From NCBI GenBank assembly GCA_031276775.1, contig JAISML010000249.1, positions 1-11,349 of the forward strand: a DNA stretch of 11,349 nucleotides, given 5' to 3'. Shown here one piece after another: positions 6,612-11,349 of this stretch (positions are counted from its first letter, which is position 1; every line of letters begins with the position of its first letter). The stretch comes from Eubacteriales Family XIII. Incertae Sedis bacterium (GTDB lineage: Bacteria > Bacillota > Clostridia > Peptostreptococcales > Anaerovoracaceae). A program made the translations under genes and the position numbers. The notes under the pieces were generated by a model. That model did not search any database, had not been told where the DNA came from, and saw only the letters and a list, made by a program, of their open reading frames with translations.

Positions 6612-7959
6612 GGTCTGTTCCCTCCGAACCATTCCCCCGCGCGGCGATTCCGTGGCGTGAACCCCTTTCGTCCCACATGAACGCGTCGCACCCCGTCAAT
6701 CTGTCCGCCAAGCGCTTGACGCCCCGGCCAAACTCATTGGTCAAATCGATCTCGATCCCGTATCCTGTGTCCCGAAAATCGGATGCGTCTCTGCCGATCC
6801 TGACGACATACGGTTCCTCCGGTTCCGCAGCGCAATTTTCCGGTTCCACAGCGCAGTCCTCCGGTTCCATAGCGCAGTCCTCCGATTCATCGACAAAATT
6901 GACTGCGACGGCAAACCGATCCGCCGCAATGCCCAACGCTTCCCGCACGGATCTCCGCCATTCCGCGCAATCCTTGGACTTTACGCCGCGATGGTTCGTG
7001 ACCATCACGCAGGAACCGGGCAATGGCAACTTATCGATCGCCGTATCGCCGAAACCGGTTCCGAGATCGAGAATCAGGAAGTCAACTTCCCCTCCGCGCA
7101 GGAGCTCCGCGATGAAATCGGTCAATTCCGCGTCGTTCAGTTCGCGAAGCGTATTCGGACCGTTCGCCGGATAAAAACGCCGAACGCCGTAATCATCCGC
7201 GATCATGAGCGCATCCCGCAATCCGATCAGTTTGTCACGCTCGCCCTTGAGAAAAAAATACAGATAGTCCGTGACGTCGCCTTGCCCAACCCGCCCTTGC
7301 AGACATAATCGGGACGATTCAAAGGGTTCCCTGCTGAGATATATGACTGCCTTGTCCCGGTAAGCGGACAATTCGCGCGCAATTCCAAGCGCCACACTGC
7401 TCGTACCCGCTCCGCCTTCCATGCCGAAGAACGACAATATCTCCGTTTCTGTGTGAAACTTCCCCGTTTCCGGTAGAATTTGCCCTGCAATCAGAGCGTA
7501 TTTGAGCCGCACCGCCGCGATGATCGCGGCACAGCCGCCGTATTTGTCGACCGAAACGGGATTTGCCGCGCAACCGTCCGCCCGTTGGCATGCAGCGACG
7601 CCTCCCGGCGCATCCTTGCGCGCATTCCCTTCATCATGCGCGCGGAGGGTGGGGGCGCACGCCCGCATTCCATCCGTCAATACCACGATTTTGTCCCAAT
7701 GACCGGGTTGCGGCCGGCTCCGTCCCGCATCGCCTGACCAATCCCGCAGCAACGCGGCGTCCACGAGGATCACATCGCATTCTTCCATGAAACGCGCCGG
7801 TTGCCCCTCTTTCCCTTCTTCGCTTGAATCGAACGGCGAAGTCTCCGCGACAGCGGGCGCAAGAATACGAAAGCCCCTGTGTGCGGCCGCGATTCCCTCC
7901 GTCAACGCCGAGGTGTATGCCCTGTCCGGATCGATAATGCACAAAGTGATCGTTTTCAT
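6595..7959 (-). CDS. TadZ/CpaE-like receiver-ATPase protein
   Basis: This 454-aa protein probably localises the Tad machine in the cell. It is built like TadZ/CpaE: an N-terminal receiver-like domain (residues 1 to about 155) and a MinD/ParA-type ATPase domain (about 172-425). In the receiver part D10, D67 (VILVD), T95 (VLT) and K139 (VDKYGG) sit where phosphoacceptor-pocket residues would be, with roughly 20 extra residues before the lysine. The Walker A region reads GMEGGAGTSS (179-188), so both lysines of the deviant motif KGGxxK are replaced, by Glu181 and Thr186. LILDLGTGF (295-303) fits the Walker B strand. Residues 361-380 are three 7-residue repeats (DCAMEPE, DCAVEPE, NCAAEPE). The ATG at 7957-7959 has GGAAAGG 4 bases upstream. 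Longer in-frame starts exist to 8022 but lack a ribosome site. It is the first gene after the promoter at 8061-8089. TadZ is the best name, though a regulatory CpaE-like role is not excluded. Confidence 0.78.
   Translation of the reverse strand: MKTITLCIIDPDRAYTSALTEGIAAAHRGFRILAPAVAETSPFDSSEEGKEGQPARFMEECDVILVDAALLRDWSGDAGRSRPQPGHWDKIVVLTDGMRACAPTLRAHDEGNARKDAPGGVAACQRADGCAANPVSVDKYGGCAAIIAAVRLKYALIAGQILPETGKFHTETEILSFFGMEGGAGTSSVALGIARELSAYRDKAVIYLSREPFESSRLCLQGRVGQGDVTDYLYFFLKGERDKLIGLRDALMIADDYGVRRFYPANGPNTLRELNDAELTDFIAELLRGGEVDFLILDLGTGFGDTAIDKLPLPGSCVMVTNHRGVKSKDCAEWRRSVREALGIAADRFAVAVNFVDESEDCAMEPEDCAVEPENCAAEPEEPYVVRIGRDASDFRDTGYGIEIDLTNEFGRGVKRLADRLTGCDAFMWDERGSRHGIAARGNGSEGTDHAFQS
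6620..6625 (-). promoter_or_regulatory. Ribosome binding site deciding the cpaF start
   Basis: GGAGGG on the minus strand, 8 bases before the ATG at 6609-6611. The alternative ATG at 6630-6632 has only a G run directly beside it, too close for normal initiation. Confidence 0.65.
6821..6883 (-). repeat. In-frame 21-base tandem repeat, three copies
   Basis: Three consecutive 21-base units at 6821-6841, 6842-6862 and 6863-6883 differ at only a few positions; a partial unit (GGTTCCTCC) precedes them at 6812-6820. They encode the acidic Cys/Glu/Pro heptads of the TadZ-like protein. Being a multiple of three bases, copy-number change by slippage would keep the frame. Confidence 0.85.
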
Positions 7960-8038
7960 GCCGCCTTTCCAACAACTGCCGTTCCCCGCCTGCATTCGGA
8001 CTGTCCTTACGCAGACCTGCACCGTTCATCCCATATTG

Positions 8039-8071
8039 CATATTTTATATTATATTCCATATTTTATATTA
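8039..8071 (-). repeat. 14-base direct repeat across the -10 region
   Basis: The 14-mer CATATTTTATATTA (plus strand) occurs at 8039-8052 and again at 8058-8071, 19 bases apart. One copy covers the -10 box and the other lies just past the expected start site, so each carries a TAAAAT. It may be a duplicated -10 element or a pair of protein sites on one face of the helix; low sequence complexity makes chance possible. Confidence 0.6.
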
Positions 8072-8089
8072 ATTTGAAATATATGTCAA
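8061..8089 (-). promoter_or_regulatory. Sigma-A-type promoter of the Tad operon
   Basis: On the minus strand TTGACA (8089-8084) is a perfect -35 box, followed by a 17-base AT-rich spacer and TAAAAT (8066-8061), five of six matches to the -10 box. Transcription would start near 8054 and give a leader of about 95 bases before the TadZ-like ATG. The surrounding 60 bases are far more AT-rich than the genes. No other convincing promoter is seen inside the operon, so all genes down to the left edge may depend on it. Confidence 0.75.
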
Positions 8090-8130
8090 TTCTGATTTCA
8101 AAAATAACTTTGGGAATCTCCGTAACCCGT

Positions 8131-8180
8131 GCCGCGCAGATTTGCCGCGCAGATTTGCCGCGGAATCTGCCGCGGGGCAC
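8131..8180. repeat. Short GC-rich tandem repeat with a CCGCGG hairpin
   Basis: GCCGCGCAGATTT is present twice exactly (8131-8143, 8144-8156), followed by two decayed 12-base copies beginning GCCGCGG. The last two provide a CCGCGG-AATCTG-CCGCGG hairpin (8158-8175) that could form on either strand. It lies 42 bases upstream of the Tad -35 box. No known element is recognised. Confidence 0.65.
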
Positions 8181-8291
8181 AGCGGATGCGCATCCGACCG
8201 CCGATCTTGCGCAACCCGATTCTGACCTGCGCCTGCGTCTTGCCGAATTTGAGGGCAGAAAGCCGGATGCGGCCGTTTTTGTTGGCGACGT

Positions 8292-8313
8292 CAAAATGGA
8301 CGGTCACCCGTCC
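8292..8313 (-). terminator. Candidate weak intrinsic terminator of ppdK
   Basis: On the minus strand GGACGG, a GTGA tetraloop and CCGTCC form a 6-base-pair GC-rich stem followed by ATTTTG, 52 bases after the ppdK stop. The stem is short and the T run has only four bases, so it would be inefficient at best. The nearer hairpin at 8345-8359 has no T run. Confidence 0.35.
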
Positions 8314-8365
8314 CATTCCGTGCATGATTGGCGTTGTTGCGGTTTTGCGCTTCGCGCAATCCGTC

Positions 8366-11008
8366 CTATTTCTTTTCCTCGGAAGTGCGGATCGCCGCCT
8401 GTGCGGCGGCCAATTTCGCGATGGGCACACGGAACGGCGAACAGGAGACATAGTTCAGCCCTGTCTCAAAACAGAACTCCACGGACGACGGATCGCCTCC
8501 ATGCTCCCCGCAGATCCCCAGTTTGATGTCGGGCCGCGTCTGTCTGCCCAAGCGAACAGCGGTGCTTACGAGTTGACCCACGCCTTTCCGATCCAAGCGC
8601 GCGAACGGATCGTTCTCGTAGATCGCGTTCTTGTAATAGGAATCGAGGAACGCCCCCGCGTCGTCGCGGCTGAATCCGAACGTCATCTGCGTCAGATCGT
8701 TGGTTCCGAAAGAGAAGAACTCCGCTTCCTGCGCGATCTCGTCCGCAGTGATGGCGGCCCTCGGTATTTCGATCATCGTGCCGACCAAGTACTTGAGATC
8801 GACGCCGGAGTCCGCGATGATCTTATCCGCAGTGGTTGTGATGATATTTTTGACGAACTGCAATTCTTTCACATCTCCTACGAGCGGCACCATGATCTCC
8901 GGCGCCAATGTCCATTCCGGATGCCGTTTTTGCACATTGATCGCGGCCTCTATGATGGCGCGCGTCTGCATTTCACCGATCTCGGGATAGGTGACGTCCA
9001 ACCGGCAACCCCTGTGTCCCATCATGGGATTAAACTCATGCAGGGACTTGATGATGTCTTTCAGCACATCGACGCCGAGATTCATCTCCTGCGCCAATGC
9101 GGCAATATCCCCTTCATCGGTCGGCAGGAATTCATGGAGCGGCGGATCGAGCAGACGAATGGTTACGGGGAATCCCTGCATCGCTTCATAAATGCTTTCG
9201 AAATCCCCCCGTTGCATCGGCAGTATTTTGACCAAGGCGGCCTTGCGCTGTTCCGCCGTCTTGGAGACGATCATCTCGCGGATGGCCGCAATCCGATCCG
9301 ATTCAAAGAACATGTGCTCCGTCCGGCAAAGACCGATGCCTTCCGCGCCGAAACTCACGGCCTGTCTGGCATCCGCGGGCGTGTCCGCGTTGGTTCGCAC
9401 TTTCATCGTCCTGTATTTGTCGACCCACGCCATCACGCGCCCAAAATATCCGCTGATGGTCGCGGGTACGGTCTTGATCACCTCGCCGTAGACATTGCCC
9501 GTCGAACCGTCCAAGGAAATGTAATCCCCCTCGGCGTAGCTTCCGCCGCCCAAGGTGAAGCTTTTCTCATCGTCGGCGATCTTGATCTCACCGAGACCGG
9601 AAACGCAACAGGTGCCCATCCCCCTGGCCACGACTGCCGCGTGGGAGGTCATGCCGCCGCGGACGGTGAGGATCCCCTTGGCGTAGTTCATGCCCTCAAT
9701 GTCCTCGGGAGATGTTTCCAACCTGACGAGGATCACGTCCTCGCCTTTGTCCAAGGTCCAACGCGTCGCGTCTTCCGCCGTAAACACCACCCGTCCGCAG
9801 GCTGCGCCCGGGGAAGCGGGCAGGCCCTGCCCGATGGGTTTCGCATTTTTCAGCGCCGCCGCCTCGAACTGCGGATGAAGCAGAGCATCCAACTGCTTGG
9901 GATCGATCATCGCGACCGCTTTCTTTTCGTCGATCATCCCCTCGTCCACGAGATCGCAGGCGATCTTGAGCGCAGCCGCCGCCGTCCGCTTCCCGTTTCT
10001 CGTCTGGAGCATGTAAAGCGTTCCTTCTTCGATGGTAAACTCCATGTCCTGCATGTCCCGGTAATGTCGCTCAAGCGTGTCCACGATCCGCACAAACTGA
10101 TCGTAGACGGCAGGATTTTGAACCTTCAACTGATCGATGGTCTGCGGCGTTCTGACGCCGGCGACCACATCCTCGCCTTGGGCGTTCATGAGAAACTCTC
10201 CGTAAAGCCCTCTGTCGCCCGTGGACGGATTCCTCGAAAACGCCACGCCCGTGCCCGATGTGTCTCCCATATTGCCAAACACCATGGCCTGCACATTGAC
10301 TGCCGTACCCCAGGACGAGGGAATGTCATTCATCCGCCTGTAATAGATGGCCCGCTCATTGTTCCATGAACGGAATACCGCTTTGACCGCCCCAAACAAC
10401 TGCTCCGCAGGATCGCTCGGAAAATCGCTTCCCACCTTGCTTTTGTAACCGGCCTTAAACAGGTCTGCCAATTCCCTGAGATCTTCGGCGGTGAGTTCGG
10501 TGTCCTGCGTGACGCCGCGCTTTTCCTTCATCGCGTCGATGAGCTTTTCAAAATGGGATTTGCCCACCTCCATCACGACGTCGGAATACATCTGTATGAA
10601 CCGCCTGTAGGAATCGTATGCGAACCGGGGATTGCCGGTCTTTTTCGCAAAGCTCTCAACCACCGTTTCGTTGAGTCCGAGATTGAGAATGGTATCCATC
10701 ATGCCGGGCATGGAAGCTCTGGCGCCCGATCGGACGGAAACGAGCAAAGGGTTGTCCGGATCCCCGAACTTTTTCCCCGCGATATCCTCCAATTTTCCGA
10801 TATACTCCATGATTTCCGCGCGGATATCGTCGTTGATCTTCTCGCCGTCCTCGTAATACCGGGTGCACGCCTCCGTCGTAATGGTGAATCCTTGGGGCAC
10901 GGGCATGCCCAAACCGGTCATTTCGGCCAGATTGGCGCCCTTGCCGCCCAAAAGATTCCGCATTGAGGCGTCGCCCTCACGAAACAGATACACAAACTTT
11001 TTACTCAT
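8366..11008 (-). CDS. ppdK: Pyruvate,phosphate dikinase
   Basis: This 880-aa cytoplasmic enzyme interconverts ATP, phosphate and pyruvate with AMP, pyrophosphate and PEP. In anaerobic Firmicutes it often acts in glycolysis as a pyrophosphate-conserving partner of pyruvate kinase, or in making PEP. The length equals the clostridial enzyme. The N-terminal ATP-grasp domain begins with GGKGANLAEM (21-30) and includes SVRSGARASMPGMMDT (91-106). The swivelling phosphohistidine domain carries GGMTSHAAVVARGMG (451-465) with catalytic His456 and the regulatory-type Thr454. The C-terminal PEP/pyruvate barrel keeps R562, R618, E746, N769 and the proton donor C833 in GICGEHGG. A perfect AGGAGG lies 6 bases before the ATG. 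The gene follows glyS by 93 bases. The PDRP (DUF299) kinase-phosphatase that often regulates PPDK is not next to it. Confidence 0.98.
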   Translation of the reverse strand: MSKKFVYLFREGDASMRNLLGGKGANLAEMTGLGMPVPQGFTITTEACTRYYEDGEKINDDIRAEIMEYIGKLEDIAGKKFGDPDNPLLVSVRSGARASMPGMMDTILNLGLNETVVESFAKKTGNPRFAYDSYRRFIQMYSDVVMEVGKSHFEKLIDAMKEKRGVTQDTELTAEDLRELADLFKAGYKSKVGSDFPSDPAEQLFGAVKAVFRSWNNERAIYYRRMNDIPSSWGTAVNVQAMVFGNMGDTSGTGVAFSRNPSTGDRGLYGEFLMNAQGEDVVAGVRTPQTIDQLKVQNPAVYDQFVRIVDTLERHYRDMQDMEFTIEEGTLYMLQTRNGKRTAAAALKIACDLVDEGMIDEKKAVAMIDPKQLDALLHPQFEAAALKNAKPIGQGLPASPGAACGRVVFTAEDATRWTLDKGEDVILVRLETSPEDIEGMNYAKGILTVRGGMTSHAAVVARGMGTCCVSGLGEIKIADDEKSFTLGGGSYAEGDYISLDGSTGNVYGEVIKTVPATISGYFGRVMAWVDKYRTMKVRTNADTPADARQAVSFGAEGIGLCRTEHMFFESDRIAAIREMIVSKTAEQRKAALVKILPMQRGDFESIYEAMQGFPVTIRLLDPPLHEFLPTDEGDIAALAQEMNLGVDVLKDIIKSLHEFNPMMGHRGCRLDVTYPEIGEMQTRAIIEAAINVQKRHPEWTLAPEIMVPLVGDVKELQFVKNIITTTADKIIADSGVDLKYLVGTMIEIPRAAITADEIAQEAEFFSFGTNDLTQMTFGFSRDDAGAFLDSYYKNAIYENDPFARLDRKGVGQLVSTAVRLGRQTRPDIKLGICGEHGGDPSSVEFCFETGLNYVSCSPFRVPIAKLAAAQAAIRTSEEKK

Positions 11009-11014
11009 TCTCTA

Positions 11015-11020
11015 CCTCCT
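11015..11020 (-). promoter_or_regulatory. Ribosome binding site of ppdK
   Basis: A perfect AGGAGG on the minus strand, 6 bases before the ATG at 11006-11008. It fixes the start and suggests high expression. Confidence 0.85.
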
Positions 11021-11041
11021 CGAACACTGATACCGGATAGC

Positions 11042-11063
11042 AAAAGAGAATTTCTTCTCTTTT
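11042..11063. repeat. Perfect 9-base-pair palindrome between glyS and ppdK
   Basis: AAAAGAGAA, a 4-base loop and TTCTCTTTT form a perfect inverted repeat 38 bases after the glyS stop. Read on the minus strand it ends in TTTT, so it may be a weak AT-rich terminator of glyS. A TATGAT box lies just upstream (11070-11065 on the minus strand) without a clear -35 box, so the palindrome could instead sit at the start of a ppdK transcript. The other 93 bases of this gap include a CGCGG-CGTGCA-CCGCG hairpin near 11083-11098 and nothing else I can name. Confidence 0.55.
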
Positions 11064-11101
11064 CATCATATTTGATTTGCGTCGCGGTGCACGCCGCGCA
11101 T

Positions 11102-11349
11102 TTAAAACGCCAACCGCTCCTCGATGTAGGATCTCACCGCGCCGACGGGCAATCGGATCTGCGCCATCGTGTCCCGATCCCGAATGGTCACGGATCCGTC
11201 CTGCGCCGTGTCAAAATCCACGGTGACGCAAAACGGCGTACCGATCTCGTCTTCCCTTCTGTAACGTTTTCCAATGTTGCCCGCCGCGTCGAAATCCGTC
11301 ATGAAATACTTTGAAAGTTCTTTGTGCAGACTTTCGGCTTCCGTCGTCT
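11102..11349 (-). CDS. glyS: Glycyl-tRNA synthetase, C-terminal end (partial)
   Basis: The frame enters from the right edge and ends with TAA at 11102-11104, giving 81 full codons of C-terminus. It contains the anticodon-binding-domain end of the single-chain (alpha2) glycyl-tRNA synthetase: a stretch reading IGKRYRREDEIGTPFCVTVD followed by TIRDRDTMAQIRLP are hallmarks of this class II enzyme, which charges tRNA-Gly in the cytoplasm. The glyS-ppdK neighbourhood is common in Clostridia from what I know. The catalytic domain lies outside the window. I use glyS for the single-chain form, also named glyQS. Confidence 0.95.
   Translation of the reverse strand, partial: TTEAESLHKELSKYFMTDFDAAGNIGKRYRREDEIGTPFCVTVDFDTAQDGSVTIRDRDTMAQIRLPVGAVRSYIEERLAF

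Larger units (their letters stand above)
7960..8365. other. Spacer between ppdK and the Tad operon (406 bases)
   Basis: From the ppdK side it holds a perfect TTGCGC-GAA-GCGCAA hairpin (8345-8359) without a following T run, a second hairpin with a short T run (8292-8313), a GC-rich tandem repeat (8131-8180), a perfect AT-rich promoter region (8039-8090), and about 95 bases of probable 5' leader. A minus-strand frame from 8325 or 8316 down to 8098 could encode a basic 72-75 aa peptide (start region MGRVTVHFDV). Its codons look gene-like in the first half, but no ribosome site precedes it and it overlaps the hairpin and the repeat, so I do not call it a gene. Confidence 0.6.

Noticed and set aside
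5728..6680. Two plus-strand frames of 271 and 285 codons opposite cpaF
   Set aside because: The opposite strand encodes every CpaF/TadA motif. The plus products are Ser/Arg-rich complements with no domain.
8131..8180. CRISPR array
   Set aside because: Units are 12-13 bases, directly adjacent, without spacers, and no cas gene is present.
8345..8359. TTGCGC-GAA-GCGCAA hairpin directly after ppdK as an intrinsic terminator
   Set aside because: The stem is only 6 base pairs and no T run follows on the ppdK strand.
8129..10369. A 746-codon open frame on the plus strand opposite ppdK
   Set aside because: It is exactly antisense to a fully conserved ppdK, has no recognisable domain, is rich in His/Arg as expected for a complement frame of GC-rich coding DNA, and has no ribosome site.

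Overview
The window looks like chromosomal DNA of a Gram-positive, Clostridia-type Firmicute. This is inferred from the single-chain glycyl-tRNA synthetase end next to a pyruvate,phosphate dikinase, from the DUF5702-type protein and Flp1-like pilin inside the Tad locus, from strong AGGAGG-type ribosome sites, and from the absence of any outer-membrane secretin gene. Every gene I can support lies on the minus strand, so the region reads from right to left. I see no tRNA, rRNA, CRISPR array, insertion sequence or phage gene.

Right part (about 8366-11349): the C-terminal end of glycyl-tRNA synthetase enters from the right edge, then 93 bases hold a perfect AT-rich palindrome and the ppdK ribosome site, then a complete pyruvate,phosphate dikinase (880 aa) with all key residues. 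These are housekeeping and central-metabolism genes.

Middle spacer (7960-8365): 406 bases with two small hairpins after ppdK, a short GC-rich tandem repeat, a doubtful basic ORF, and an AT-rich island with a textbook sigma-A promoter (TTGACA, 17 bases, TAAAAT). This promoter faces left into the next block.

Left part (1-7959): a compact operon for a Tad/Flp (type IVb, type IVc in newer naming) pilus or pseudopilus machine. Its order is a TadZ/CpaE-like receiver-ATPase, the TadA/CpaF motor ATPase, TadB and TadC platform proteins, a 59-aa Flp1-like pilin (not obvious as an ORF because it is short), a small TadE-like pseudopilin, a DUF5702/TadG-like protein, a second and larger TadE-like protein, and the first 28 codons of an unidentified gene leaving the left edge. 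Neighbouring genes overlap or nearly touch, apart from a 111-base gap before the pilin. The likely division of labour is: TadZ positions the machine, TadA powers it, TadB/TadC form the inner-membrane platform, Flp1 is the main pilin, and the TadE/TadG-like proteins are minor subunits. No prepilin peptidase is in the window, so it must be encoded elsewhere, possibly just beyond the left edge.

The unusual points are accessory domains grafted onto otherwise standard parts. The TadC-like protein carries about 190 extra, probably extracytoplasmic residues that resemble atrophied bacterial Ig repeats. The last TadE-like protein ends in two copies of an H-x3-C-x22-C-x2-C module with identical spacing. 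The TadZ-like protein has lost both Walker A lysines yet seems to keep key receiver residues.
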